From NCBI GenBank assembly GCA_023396215.1, contig JAEWWW010000052.1, forward strand, positions 1 to 31,588: a stretch of 31,588 nucleotides of DNA, written 5' to 3'. A model generated the notes under the pieces. The model made no database searches. It was not told where the DNA came from and saw only the letters and a list, made by a program, of their open reading frames with translations. The translations under genes and the position numbers were made by a program. This stretch comes from Bacillota bacterium. Lineage in GTDB: Bacteria > Bacillota > Clostridia > Oscillospirales > Ruminococcaceae. The stretch's first letter is position 1. Every line of letters begins with the position of its first letter. This document shows positions 1-8,137 of the stretch, in pieces.

Positions 1-1332
1 CCCGGGCCCGCCCATCCCGACCTCGGCGCCTGGGGGTATCATGTAACCGGCTATTTTGCCCCCACCTCGCGCTACGGCACCCCAAAAGACTTTATGTATT
101 TTGTCGACCGCTGCCACCGCGAGGGCATCGGGGTGCTTTGCGACTGGGTGCCGGGGCACTTTCCCAAGGACGAGCACGGTCTCTACCAGTTTGACGGGGG
201 CTGCTGCTACGAGCCAAGCGACCCCCAGCGGCAGGAGCACGCCCAGTGGGGCACCCGCATCTTTGACTACGGCAGGTGCGAGGTGCAGAGCTTTTTGGTA
301 TCCAACGCCCTTTATTGGATTGAAACCTACCACATCGACGGCCTGCGGGTGGACGCCGTGGCCTCGATGCTCTACCTCGATTACGGCCGGGAGGCGGGGG
401 AGTGGTCGCCCAACAGCGCCGGCGGGCGCGAGAACCTCGAAGCGGTGGCCTTTCTGCAGAAGCTCAACGAGGCTGTTTTGACCCGCCATCCCGACGTGCT
501 GATGATGGCCGAGGAATCCACCGCATGGCCGATGGTGACCAAGCCGCCCTATATGGGGGGGCTGGGCTTCAACTTCAAATGGAACATGGGCTGGATGAAC
601 GACACCCTCAGCTACGCCTCCCTCGACCCCATTTACCGCGGCTTTAACCACGATAAAATTACCTTCAGTATGTTTTACGCCTTCAGCGAAAACTACATAC
701 TGCCCATCTCCCATGACGAGGTGGTGCACGGCAAATGCTCGCTGCTGAGCAAGATGCCCGGCGAGTATCAGGAAAAATTCGCGGGGGTGCGGGTGTTCTG
801 GGGCTACGCCATGGCCCACCCGGGCAAAAAGCTGCTCTTTATGGGGCAGGAGTTTGGCCAGTTCATCGAGTGGAACGACAAACAGCAGTTGGACTGGCTG
901 CTGCTGGATTACGAGAGCCACCGCGCGCTCAAGAGCTACATGGCCGCCCTCAACCATTTTTACCTCGAAAACCCGCCCCTCTGGCAGGTGGACGACGGCT
1001 GGGAGGGCTTTCGCTGGCTGGTACCGGACGACAGCCGGCAGAACGTCATCGCCTTTACCCGCACCGACGAGGAAGGCAACTTTCTGGTGGTGGCCTGCAA
1101 CTTCTCCGGGGCGCTGTGTGAGGACTACCGCATCGGAGTGCCCGCCGCCGAAGGCTACCGGCTGGCCTTTTGCTCCGACGACCCGGCCTTTGGCGGCCGG
1201 GGCCGGTGCGGCCTGAAGCAGGGGGCGCCGGTCGCCTGCCAGCCGGTGGCGTCACACGGGCTGCAGCAGTCGGTTTCGCTGCCGCTGCCGCCCCTATCAA
1301 TTGTGGTTCTAAAGCCCGACAGGCAGGCATAG
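1..1332 (+). CDS. glgB: 1,4-alpha-glucan branching enzyme, 5'-truncated by the window edge
   Basis: GlgB moves short alpha-1,4-glucan chains to alpha-1,6 positions during glycogen synthesis in the cytoplasm. Frame 1 is open from base 1, so the N-terminal CBM48 part lies outside the window; 443 residues are visible. They open in the conserved WGYHVTGYFAPTSRYGTP block of the GH13 barrel. The catalytic set is present: nucleophile Asp in RVDAV (codon at 352), acid Glu in MAEES (codon at 511) and the third Asp in SHDEV (codon at 715). The usual C-terminal beta domain ends in LSIVVLKP, with a TAG stop. It is the first visible gene of a glgB-glgC-glgD-glgA run, and the 133 bases before glgC hold no obvious terminator, so co-transcription is likely. 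Confidence 0.97.
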   Translation, partial: PGPAHPDLGAWGYHVTGYFAPTSRYGTPKDFMYFVDRCHREGIGVLCDWVPGHFPKDEHGLYQFDGGCCYEPSDPQRQEHAQWGTRIFDYGRCEVQSFLVSNALYWIETYHIDGLRVDAVASMLYLDYGREAGEWSPNSAGGRENLEAVAFLQKLNEAVLTRHPDVLMMAEESTAWPMVTKPPYMGGLGFNFKWNMGWMNDTLSYASLDPIYRGFNHDKITFSMFYAFSENYILPISHDEVVHGKCSLLSKMPGEYQEKFAGVRVFWGYAMAHPGKKLLFMGQEFGQFIEWNDKQQLDWLLLDYESHRALKSYMAALNHFYLENPPLWQVDDGWEGFRWLVPDDSRQNVIAFTRTDEEGNFLVVACNFSGALCEDYRIGVPAAEGYRLAFCSDDPAFGGRGRCGLKQGAPVACQPVASHGLQQSVSLPLPPLSIVVLKPDRQA

Positions 1333-1465
1333 AATAGTCCTGTTTGCAGCGGGCCGGTTTATCATACCGCAGCCCCAACCCCAACAAGATGCAGAGGCGG
1401 GCATTGTCAGCACGAGGCCCCGGTTCAATGAGCAGCTTCTGCCAAAGAAATGGAGGAACCATGCC

Positions 1466-2686
1466 ATGACAATTAAAAAAGAATGGATTGCCATGCTGCT
1501 GGCGGGCGGGCAGGGGAGCAGGCTTTATACTCTGACCCAAAAGTTGGCCAAGCCGGCGGTGCCCTTTGGCGGTAAATACCGCATCATCGACTTCCCCCTT
1601 TCCAACTGTGTCAACTCGGGGATAGACACGGTGGGAGTGCTCACCCAGTACCAGCCCCTGCTGCTCAACGAATATATCGGCAACGGGCAGCCATGGGACC
1701 TTGACCGCCTCACCGGCGGGGTGTTCGCCCTGCCGCCCTACCAAAAGAGCTCCGGTTCCGACTGGTACACCGGCACCGCCAACGCCATCTACCAAAACAT
1801 CCCCTTTATCCAGCGGTATGACCCCGAATATGTCATCATCCTCTCGGGCGACCATATCTACAAGATGGACTACACCAAGATGCTGGCCTTCCACAAAGAA
1901 AAGGGGGCCGATTGCACCATCGCCGTGTTGGAGGTGCCCTATGAGGAGGCCTCGCGCTTCGGCATCATGAACACCGACCCCGAGTACCGGGTCACCGAGT
2001 TTGAAGAAAAACCGCCGGTTCCCAAGAGCAATCTTGCCTCGATGGGCATCTACATCTTCAACTGGAAAACGCTGCACAGCTATCTGGTGGCCGACCAGCA
2101 GGACCCCAAATCCTCCAAGGATTTTGGCAAAAACATCATTCCGGCCATGCTGGCGGCAAACGAGCGGATGTATGCCTACCCCTTCTCGGGCTACTGGAAG
2201 GATGTTGGCACCATCGACAGCCTGTGGGAAGCCAACATGGACCTGCTTAACCCGGGCGTGCCGCTGGATTTATACGACCCCTCGTGGAAGATATATTCGC
2301 GCAACCCGGTGCAGCCCCCCCATTACATAGCCCCCGGCGCAAGGGTAGAAAACGCGATGGTTACCGAGGGCTGCCAGATTGCCGGTACGGTGGATTTTTC
2401 GGTTCTCTTTTCGGGTGTGACTGTCGAGGAGGGCGCAGTGGTGCGGGATAGCATCATTATGCCCGGCGCGGTCGTAAAATCGGGCGCGGTGGTCAACTAC
2501 GCCATCATTGCCGAAAGCGCCGTCATTGAAGAAGGCGCGGTGGTGGGCAGCAGGCCCGAAGAAACCGAGGACAAGGAGCACTGGGGCGTGACGGTCATCG
2601 GTGAAGGTGTCACGGTGGGCAGCGGCGTGGTGGTACCCGCCAAGGCCATGGTGGAGCAGGATGTGAAAGGGGGCGGCCAGCAATGA
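1466..2686 (+). CDS. glgC: Glucose-1-phosphate adenylyltransferase, catalytic subunit
   Basis: GlgC makes ADP-glucose from glucose-1-phosphate and ATP, the committed step of glycogen synthesis. The 406-residue length is normal. The N-terminal nucleotidyltransferase signature GGQGSRL is followed by LAKPAVPFGGKYRIIDFPLS, then WYTGTANAIYQN and SGDHIYKMDY, which carries the metal-binding Asp. The glucose-1-phosphate site EFEEKP lies near residue 180, and YWKDVGTI closes the catalytic domain. The C-terminal third is a left-handed beta-helix of hexapeptide-like repeats rich in G-A-V-V. The ATG has a GGAGG at 1451-1455. Its last codons overlap the glgD start (ATGA), implying translational coupling and a GlgC-GlgD hetero-oligomer as known for Firmicutes. 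Confidence 0.97.
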   Translation: MTIKKEWIAMLLAGGQGSRLYTLTQKLAKPAVPFGGKYRIIDFPLSNCVNSGIDTVGVLTQYQPLLLNEYIGNGQPWDLDRLTGGVFALPPYQKSSGSDWYTGTANAIYQNIPFIQRYDPEYVIILSGDHIYKMDYTKMLAFHKEKGADCTIAVLEVPYEEASRFGIMNTDPEYRVTEFEEKPPVPKSNLASMGIYIFNWKTLHSYLVADQQDPKSSKDFGKNIIPAMLAANERMYAYPFSGYWKDVGTIDSLWEANMDLLNPGVPLDLYDPSWKIYSRNPVQPPHYIAPGARVENAMVTEGCQIAGTVDFSVLFSGVTVEEGAVVRDSIIMPGAVVKSGAVVNYAIIAESAVIEEGAVVGSRPEETEDKEHWGVTVIGEGVTVGSGVVVPAKAMVEQDVKGGGQQ

Positions 2687-3801
2687 GCAGCAATAAAATA
2701 TTGGGCATTGTTTTTTCCAACATGCACGACCACAGCCTGAGCGAGCTGACCGAGCACCGCACGGTGGGCTCGGTGCCCTTCGGCGGGCGCTACCGTCTGG
2801 TGGATTTTGTGCTTTCAAACATGGTGAACTCCGGCGTGCAGGATGTGGGCATCATCACCAAAAGCAACTACCAGTCGCTGATGGACCACGTGGGCGCAGG
2901 CCGTGAGTGGGACCTTTCCCGCAAAATCGGCGGGCTGGTGATACTGCCTCCCTTTTCGCGCACCGGCTCGGGCATCTACCGCGGCAGCATCGACGCCCTC
3001 AAGGGAATCATGGGCTACATCCAGCATGTGGACGCAAAATATGTCTTTCTCAGCGACTGCGACGTGGTGACCAACCTGAACATCCGCAAGATTGTGGAGG
3101 CCCACGCCGCCGGCGGGGCGGATATCACCGTCCTCTATAAAAAGCAGACGGTCACCGAGGATATCGGCGACCTCACCACACTTACCCTGGGCCCCGACGG
3201 GCGGGTGACCGATGTTTCCATCAACCCCAGCACGGCGGACGAGTACAACATGTACCTCAACATGATGGTGGTCGAGCGCCAGCTGCTCATCCAGCTGGTG
3301 AACGAGCAGTTCAGTCACGGGCATTACTCCTTTACCAAAAGCGTCCTGCAGGATAAAGCGGGCGAGATGAAGATATACGGCCAGGAGCTGGAGGGATACT
3401 CGGTGCGAATCCGCGACCAGATCAGCTACTTTGCCGCCAACATGCAGCTGCTGGAAAGCAGCGTGCGGGCGCAGCTCTTCCCCAAAGAGCGCCCGGTCTA
3501 CACCAAGGTGCGGGACGAGGTTCCCGCCAAGTACGGCCTGCGGGCAAATGTTTCCAACTCGATGGTGGCCGACGGCTGCATTATTGAGGGCAGCGTTGAA
3601 AACAGCATCATCTTCCGGGGGGTGAAAATTGGCCGGGGGGCGGTGGTGCGCAACAGCATCATCATGCAGGGCACCGTCGTCGGCGAAAATGCAAACCTCA
3701 GCTATATCATCACCGATAAGGACGTCACCGTTCGCGATAACCGCACGCTGGCGGGCTACCTGACCTATCCGGTTTATCTGCACAAGGGTATTTCAGTGTA
3801 A
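2683..3801 (+). CDS. glgD: Glucose-1-phosphate adenylyltransferase regulatory subunit GlgD
   Basis: GlgD is a GlgC paralogue found in Firmicutes; in studied members it forms a hetero-oligomer with GlgC and modulates activity rather than catalysing strongly. The 372 residues begin KILGIVFSNMHDHSLSELTEHR where GlgC has its GGxGxRL loop, so the ATP-binding glycine loop is missing. The fold-defining VPFGGRYRLVDFVLSN is kept, as is the C-terminal beta-helix (GSVENSIIFRG, VVRNSIIMQG). The gene starts inside the glgC stop codon, a 4-base ATGA overlap, which supports equimolar synthesis. The next gene, glgA, follows after 129 bases that contain a degenerate dispersed-repeat fragment and no convincing terminator. 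Confidence 0.95.
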   Translation: MSSNKILGIVFSNMHDHSLSELTEHRTVGSVPFGGRYRLVDFVLSNMVNSGVQDVGIITKSNYQSLMDHVGAGREWDLSRKIGGLVILPPFSRTGSGIYRGSIDALKGIMGYIQHVDAKYVFLSDCDVVTNLNIRKIVEAHAAGGADITVLYKKQTVTEDIGDLTTLTLGPDGRVTDVSINPSTADEYNMYLNMMVVERQLLIQLVNEQFSHGHYSFTKSVLQDKAGEMKIYGQELEGYSVRIRDQISYFAANMQLLESSVRAQLFPKERPVYTKVRDEVPAKYGLRANVSNSMVADGCIIEGSVENSIIFRGVKIGRGAVVRNSIIMQGTVVGENANLSYIITDKDVTVRDNRTLAGYLTYPVYLHKGISV

Positions 3802-3842
3802 CGGCGCGGTAAAGAGCAGCGTGTAAAAAAACCATCGGGCGG

Positions 3843-3882
3843 CGGGAGCCTGTGCAAGGCGAGAAAGCAAATCGCAAGCCTT
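3843..3882. repeat. Degenerate fragment of a dispersed repeat between glgD and glgA
   Basis: Bases 3852-3875 (GTGCAAGGCGAG then GCAAATCGCA) resemble 31433-31456 (GTGCAAGACGAG then GCAAACGCA) in the long repeat at the right end of the window. The similarity is patchy, so this could be an eroded copy; it lies between co-oriented genes without an obvious effect on them. Confidence 0.35.
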
Positions 3883-3930
3883 TTGCGCCTGCATGGTTTA
3901 ATCAACGACCTGATAAAGGAGGTAGCTTTT

Positions 3931-5358
3931 ATGAAAATCCTTTATGCGGCCAGTGAGGCCCAGCCGTTTATCGCCTCGGGAGGGCTTGCCGATGTGGCGG
4001 GCAGCCTGCCAAAGGCGCTGCGCAGCCGACAGCAGGCCTGCCGGCTGGTACTGCCCCTCTACAGCGGCATCAAGGCCGAGTACCGCGACAAGATGAAATA
4101 TGTGACCCACTTTTATCTGCCGCTGGCATGGCGCAACCAGTACTGCGGGCTGTTTGAAACCAATGTCGACGGCGTAAAGTGCTACCTGCTGGATAACGAG
4201 TACTACTTTAAGCGGGAAAACCTTTACGGCTATGACGACGACGCCGAGCGCTTCGCCTTTTTCTCCAAGGCGGTGCTGGAGCTGCTGAACTACATAGACT
4301 TCACCCCCGATATCATCCACTGTAACGACTGGCAGACCGCCATGATACCGGTCTATCTCAAGGAGGTGTACGGCGGCAGCGAGCGCCACCGGAGCATCAA
4401 AACGGTGCTGACCATCCACAACATCCAGTATCAGGGCAAATACGGCGTACACCTGCTGGGCGACGTTCTGGGTCTTTCCGAGGCGCAGGGGCGGGTGCTG
4501 GAGTATGACGGCTGCCTGAACATGATGAAAGGCGGCATCGAGCATTGTGACTGGGTCACCACCGTCAGCCCAACCTATGCCAGAGAGCTGCTGGACCCCT
4601 GGTACAGCCACGGCCTCGACCGTCTGCTGAGCCAGCGCCAGCACAAGCTGAGCGGCATCTTAAACGGCATCGATACCGTAAGCTACAACCCCGAAACCGA
4701 CCCGGCTCTTTTTGCCAAGTATTCGCTTGCCAACCTGCGGGATAAGCAGGCCAACAAGGCCGGGCTTTGCGAGCTGATGGGCCTCGAGCAGAAGGCCGAC
4801 CACGCCCTTTTGGGCATCGTCACACGGTTTGTATCCCACAAGGGGGTAGACCTGATTGAGCATGTTTTCCACGAGATGATGCAGCGAAAGCTTTCGGTGG
4901 TGGTACTGGGCTCGGGCGACTATGAGTATGAGCAGTTCTTTAAGGCGATGGAGGCCGCCTACCCCGGACGGGTGGCGGTGCGGCTGGGCTTTTTGCCCGA
5001 CCTTGCCCGCAAAATCTACGCGGGCAGCGACCTGTTCCTGATGCCCTCCAAAAGCGAGCCCTGCGGCCTTGCGCAGATGATTGCCCTGCGCTACGGCACC
5101 ATCCCCATTGTGCGGCGCACCGGCGGCCTGGCCGACAGCATTGCCGACATGGGCGGCGAGGGCGGCAACGGCTTTGTGTTTGATACCTACAACGCCCACG
5201 ATATGCTGGGCGCCATCGAGCGGGCCTGCGAACTTTATGCCCAGCCCGAAGGCTGGCAGGCGGCGGTGGCAAACGCCATGAGAAACGACTTTAGCTGGGG
5301 GCGCTCGGCGGGCGAGTATATCGGGATGTATCAAAAGGTACTGCAAGGGGCCGATTAA
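3931..5358 (+). CDS. glgA: Glycogen synthase (ADP-glucose type, GT5)
   Basis: GlgA extends glycogen by transferring glucose from ADP-glucose. I place the start at ATG 3931, behind a strong AAAGGAGG at 3915-3922, giving 475 residues, the usual length; an upstream in-frame ATG at 3883 has no such site. The GT5 N-terminal domain is recognisable (KILYAASEAQPF, IIHCNDWQTAMIP), and the C-terminal GT-B donor site reads SEPCGLAQMIALRYGTIPIVRRTGGLADS with the retaining-enzyme Glu. The N-terminal loop usually written KxGGLADV reads ASGGLADV here, so Ala15 sits where Escherichia coli has Lys15. Last gene of the glycogen run; a long GC hairpin follows at 5450. Confidence 0.96.
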   Translation: MKILYAASEAQPFIASGGLADVAGSLPKALRSRQQACRLVLPLYSGIKAEYRDKMKYVTHFYLPLAWRNQYCGLFETNVDGVKCYLLDNEYYFKRENLYGYDDDAERFAFFSKAVLELLNYIDFTPDIIHCNDWQTAMIPVYLKEVYGGSERHRSIKTVLTIHNIQYQGKYGVHLLGDVLGLSEAQGRVLEYDGCLNMMKGGIEHCDWVTTVSPTYARELLDPWYSHGLDRLLSQRQHKLSGILNGIDTVSYNPETDPALFAKYSLANLRDKQANKAGLCELMGLEQKADHALLGIVTRFVSHKGVDLIEHVFHEMMQRKLSVVVLGSGDYEYEQFFKAMEAAYPGRVAVRLGFLPDLARKIYAGSDLFLMPSKSEPCGLAQMIALRYGTIPIVRRTGGLADSIADMGGEGGNGFVFDTYNAHDMLGAIERACELYAQPEGWQAAVANAMRNDFSWGRSAGEYIGMYQKVLQGAD

Positions 5359-5449
5359 GCTTTTCGGCGCAGCGCCACGGCCCGGATTTACAGCGGTTTT
5401 TCGCAGGCGGCGGGGCTACCAGCGGCCCCACCCCGGCGACTAATCGATA

Positions 5450-5482
5450 GCCAGAGGGGCGGCCATCGGCCGCCCCTCTGGC
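5450..5482 (+). terminator. Perfect GC hairpin after glgA, no U tract
   Basis: A 15-bp perfect stem (5450-5464 with 5468-5482) around the 3-base loop ATC, 91 bases past the glgA stop. No T run follows on either strand, so it is either a U-independent terminator or mRNA 3'-end stabiliser. Its core (GGGGCGG...CCGCCCC) also resembles the palindrome of the dispersed repeat seen at 24415, 27071 and 29300. Confidence 0.55.
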
Positions 5483-5601
5483 GTCATGGGCGCCGCCGTG
5501 CTAAAATAGTTCTATTCCGCCTTCCATTGCGGGTTGGGATGGCAGTCCGTCTGCTTCATCCTTTGACCGGCGCCTGAAATCTGACGAAACGGAGTGTTCC
5601 A

Positions 5602-6144
5602 ATGAGCGATTTTATCACCACCTACAGCAAAGTGAAGTTTTACCCCCTCGAGCCAAGGCCGGAGGATGTGCGCCTCACCGATATTGCCCACGCCCTGTCG
5701 CTGATGACCCGGGCCAACGGCCACATTGTTCACTTCTTCTCGGTGGGGCAGCACTGCGTCAACTGCGCGCTGGAGGCAGGGGCGCGTGGGCTTTCGCGCC
5801 GCATACAGCTTGGCTGCCTTGTGCACGACGCTTCGGAGTGTTATCTTTCAGACATCACCCGGCCGGTCAAGCGCAACCTGCCCCACTACCTTGAAACCGA
5901 AAGTCGGATTATGGAGATGCTTTATGCCCACTTCGGTCTTGGCGACCTGACCGCGCAGGAGCTGGAGGCTATTGCCGAGATTGATGACGCTATGCTTTAC
6001 GAGGAGTTCATCGCCCTTAAGGGCCACCCGCCCGAGGGCATCGCAAAGCCACGGATAGCCATGCAGCACGACTTTTCGCTGCGCCCCTTTGAGGCTGTGG
6101 AGCGCCAATACCTGCGGCTCTATGAGGCGCTGCAGCTAAAATAA
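5602..6144 (+). CDS. HD-domain phosphohydrolase (YfbR-like)
   Basis: A 180-residue metal-dependent HD-superfamily phosphohydrolase, probably acting on nucleotides as characterised YfbR-like members do, though the substrate cannot be read from sequence. The N-terminal PLEPRPEDVRLTDIAHALS block and the FFSVGQHCVNCA segment supply the first His; LVHDASECYLSDI supplies the His-Asp pair; IAEIDDAMLYEE supplies the distal Asp. The ATG at 5602 has a weak GGAG 8 bases upstream. It stands alone between the glycogen run and an uncharacterised membrane protein. Homologues are also found in phages, but nothing else phage-like lies nearby. Confidence 0.85.
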   Translation: MSDFITTYSKVKFYPLEPRPEDVRLTDIAHALSLMTRANGHIVHFFSVGQHCVNCALEAGARGLSRRIQLGCLVHDASECYLSDITRPVKRNLPHYLETESRIMEMLYAHFGLGDLTAQELEAIAEIDDAMLYEEFIALKGHPPEGIAKPRIAMQHDFSLRPFEAVERQYLRLYEALQLK

Positions 6145-6486
6145 CCGCTCAGGCTGTCCAAAAAACCGCCGGGCCGCAAAATGACACAGACATTTTACTG
6201 GCTTTGTTGGCGGCACTTGCAAATTTCGGTCGCACATTTAAATATGCGTACGCGTCTGCCGCGTTTGCCGCATCCGCCTGTTTTTAAAAAATCTCTGTGA
6301 GCGCCGTCTTTTGGCCCGCCTGCAAGCGCTTTGGCGGGCTTTGGCCTTACCTGCCTGTTATTCCTCTGAAAAGGCAATGGAAAACCATTTTTACCCTGCC
6401 CACATAGAATGCATTAATGGCTTTTTCGGCCTGCCGCTTTTAGCGCCCTCGGGCAGGGCCAAAATTGCAGTGCTTGGGGGGAAGTT
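6145..6486. other. Gene-free stretch with a dispersed repeat and a hairpin
   Basis: This 342-base stretch begins with a copy of a dispersed repeat (about 6154-6290, see its own entry). A hairpin follows at 6314-6339 (GCCCGCC/GGCGGGC around 12 bases), and a small AATGG-AAAA-CCATT hairpin followed by T's lies near 6374 and could end transcription of the HD gene. I see no gene here. Confidence 0.6.
6154..6290 (+). repeat. Dispersed repeat copy R1
   Basis: Bases 6191-6231 match the complement of 31486-31526 at 36 of 41 positions, including the shared 17-mer ACTTGCAAATTTCGGTC (6215-6231). Similarity continues more loosely on both sides: poly-A plus CCGC upstream, and GCGTTTGCCGC followed by CGCCTGTTTTT downstream. 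The copies lie in opposite orientation about 25 kb apart. No ORF of note is carried, so this is a non-coding family. Confidence 0.75.
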
Positions 6487-6957
6487 ATGTTGCAGGGTAA
6501 AAAAGACGCAGCACCAAACCGGGCGGGCGGCGCCGAGATTGATGAACTGACACGCGCCCACGACCAGATTACCTTGGGGCTTATCGGCTGGGATAAAAGC
6601 TTCACCATACTTTCTATTTTATCGCAGTTGATATTTCTGCTATCCTCCAACCAGAGCATCGAGCTGATTAGCAGGCCCTACCGGGCGCCGGAGCCCGACG
6701 CTCCTCCGCTGAAGCCGGCGGCTACCGCGCTGGTGGGCACGGTGGTTTTCGCGGCTTCAATAGTGGGGATGGTGTGGGTGGCCTATAAAAGGCTGGAGCA
6801 GCAACGGCTGAAGCTTGAGCAGGGGGTTGAAACCACCGAGCTGTGGCCTCAAATTCTCATTGTGGTGACCGGTTTTGTTTTCATTGTAATGACTGCATTG
6901 CGCGCTATCGCTGTGCGGCAGAAGCAGGAGGACGAAGCAAGGGTGGTTATCCTTTAG
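6487..6957 (+). CDS. Small membrane protein of unknown function
   Basis: A 156-residue protein I do not recognise. The N-terminal 30 residues are polar. Three hydrophobic stretches follow: about residues 38-53 (FTILSILSQLIFLLSS), 77-98 (AATALVGTVVFAASIVGMVWVA) and 124-142 (ILIVVTGFVFIVMTALRAI). A charged helix between the last two (YKRLEQQRLKLEQGVE) could be coiled coil. The ATG follows GGGGGGAAG at a suitable distance. It ends 23 bases before a strong bidirectional terminator shared with the convergent YtaF-like gene. Composition matches its neighbours. No function can be assigned. Confidence 0.7.
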   Translation: MLQGKKDAAPNRAGGAEIDELTRAHDQITLGLIGWDKSFTILSILSQLIFLLSSNQSIELISRPYRAPEPDAPPLKPAATALVGTVVFAASIVGMVWVAYKRLEQQRLKLEQGVETTELWPQILIVVTGFVFIVMTALRAIAVRQKQEDEARVVIL

Positions 6958-6980
6958 TCGAGCAGAATAAAGTACATCAT

Positions 6981-7012
6981 AAAAAATCCACCGGGTTTCC
7001 GGTGGATTTTTT
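6981..7012. terminator. Bidirectional intrinsic terminator
   Basis: A 14-bp perfect inverted repeat (6981-6994 and 6999-7012) around GTTT, with GC-rich inner pairs and A6/T6 outer ends, so both strands carry a U tract. It separates the + membrane-protein gene from the convergent YtaF-like gene. Confidence 0.93.
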
Positions 7013-7043
7013 GCGATGTATCTTTGCAGAACGCATGCAAGGG

Positions 7044-7676
7044 TCAGATGAGCCGCAGCAGCGATAAAAACACCAGTATTGCCCCCGCCACCAGCGAAGC
7101 GGTGCCCTGCCTTGCCAGCCGCCCTGTTATGCGCAGGCCGGTTTTTTCGCCGATGTAAAGAAAGAGCACCTGAAAGCCGCCCACCACCAGCGGCAGCAGC
7201 GGCGAAGCGATGCCCATCGCCCCGATGCCTACCCCGGTGCCCAGCATATCAATCGAGAGGGCCAGCCCCAAAGGCAGGGCCTCCGACAGCTCGATGATGC
7301 CCGAACGGTCGGTATCGCTGCTCTGCGGGCTTCGCAGGATGCGCAGGGTGATGCCCAGCGAGCGAAAGGCCAGCTCGAACAGAGGGGTATCACCATCGGC
7401 TGCGCTTTTTTCGAGGGTAGATTTCAGCAGCCCCGAAGCAATCATCCACAGGCCGATGCAGAGCAGCACCGCGCCGCCAATGATTTTTGCCGCCAGAGGG
7501 CTAAAGATGGTTGTGAGCAGGTTGCCTGCCTGCATCGATAGAAAAGCCATGCCGGTGGCCAAAAGGCAGACGAGCAAGCGCCCCCCGCGCGATACCCTGA
7601 TGCAGCCCGCCCCCAGTGAGATGCCCACCGCGAGAGCATCGACGCTCAAAGAAAAAGCCAAAAGAAAGGTCAACAT
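7044..7676 (-). CDS. ytaF: MntP/YtaF-family membrane protein
   Basis: A 210-residue polytopic membrane protein of the MntP-like superfamily. The two halves each start with a conserved acidic helix: AFSLSVDALAVGISLG near the N-terminus and LGLALSIDMLGTGVGIGAMG after the central loop. The loop, SSDTDRSGIIELSEALPLG, matches the pattern I know from YtaF, a sporulation-associated member, more than from the Mn2+ exporter MntP itself. Transported ion, if any, is unproven. I prefer ATG 7676, with AAGGAG 8 bases upstream, over the GTG at 7682, which sits too close to it. A hairpin lies directly upstream of the ribosome site and a terminator-like hairpin lies earlier in the leader, so expression may be leader-controlled. 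Confidence 0.85.
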   Translation of the reverse strand: MLTFLLAFSLSVDALAVGISLGAGCIRVSRGGRLLVCLLATGMAFLSMQAGNLLTTIFSPLAAKIIGGAVLLCIGLWMIASGLLKSTLEKSAADGDTPLFELAFRSLGITLRILRSPQSSDTDRSGIIELSEALPLGLALSIDMLGTGVGIGAMGIASPLLPLVVGGFQVLFLYIGEKTGLRITGRLARQGTASLVAGAILVFLSLLRLI

Positions 7677-7692
7677 ACACACAGCTCCTTAT

Positions 7693-7723
7693 ACCCGGTC
7701 TCACCCCATCATATGAGCCGGGT
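7693..7723 (-). promoter_or_regulatory. Hairpin abutting the ytaF ribosome site
   Basis: ACCCGG-CTCA pairs with TGAG-CCGGGT (10 bp with one bulged base, 10-base loop) ending 3 bases from the AAGGAG on the minus-strand transcript. It could affect initiation at ytaF. Confidence 0.45.
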
Positions 7724-7781
7724 AAAGCGGGGGTTCTGGCCGGGAGGGGCAGGGGGTGGGTGAAGCAAGCCGATATCGGGC

Positions 7782-7804
7782 AAAAAAAGGGGCGTTTTGC
7801 CCCC
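7782..7804 (-). terminator. Terminator-like hairpin inside the ytaF leader
   Basis: On the minus strand GGGGC-AAAAC-GCCCC is followed by seven T's, a textbook intrinsic terminator shape, about 105 bases upstream of the ytaF start. A -10-like TATAAT on the same strand (7847-7842) would start a transcript roughly 30-40 bases before it. Because no minus-strand gene lies upstream, premature termination of ytaF mRNA is the natural reading. Confidence 0.55.
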
Positions 7805-7894
7805 GTCGCATCGGTAAAGTGCAAAAATTGAATGGCTTGAAATTATATAATTAAACAAAAATTTTAATACTTACAAAATTATTTTAAAAATCTC

Positions 7895-7922
7895 TTGCCT
7901 TTGGGTCGCCCGCTGCTATAAT
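7895..7922 (+). promoter_or_regulatory. Promoter of the ridA operon
   Basis: TTGCCT (7895-7900), 16-base spacer, then TATAAT (7917-7922) preceded by TG as an extended -10. It would give a leader of about 210 bases before ridA. Confidence 0.75.
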
Positions 7923-8137
7923 GGGCTTAAAGGAGCGGCTGCCACGGCATAACCGGTTTACCTAAAAACATTTTGTGTTTTCAAGACGCGGCATTCTCCG
8001 CGCGGCTGCCCGTCGGGCCGCCGAAACCCCATAATCAACTGCACGCCCGTGGCGTGCCGGCAGGCCTTGCCCGCTGTATTAAAGCGCGCGGCGTTTTAAA
8101 TTTGCTTGACGATATCAAAGGAAAGTAGGTACGACAG

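Larger units (their letters stand above)
7683..8137. other. Divergent intergenic region: ytaF leader and ridA leader
   Basis: This 455-base stretch holds no gene. The left half is the ytaF 5' leader, with two hairpins. The middle (about 7830-7895) is strikingly AT-rich for this genome and carries promoter-like sequence for both strands. The right half is a leader of about 210 bases for ridA. I find no match to a riboswitch I know, including yybP-ykoY. Confidence 0.6.

Noticed and set aside
1055..2077. 340-codon ORF on the minus strand
   Set aside because: It spans the glgB end and glgC start in antisense; both sense genes are secure.
2815..3783. 322-codon ORF on the minus strand
   Set aside because: It is the shadow of glgD; the translation is His/Val-rich without motifs.
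5602..6144. Phage origin of the HD-domain gene
   Set aside because: Similar proteins occur in phages, but base composition matches the neighbours and no other phage gene is near.
7683..7830. Possible yybP-ykoY Mn2+ riboswitch before ytaF
   Set aside because: Suspected because MntP-like genes often have one, but the conserved internal-loop sequences are not visible; only generic hairpins remain.
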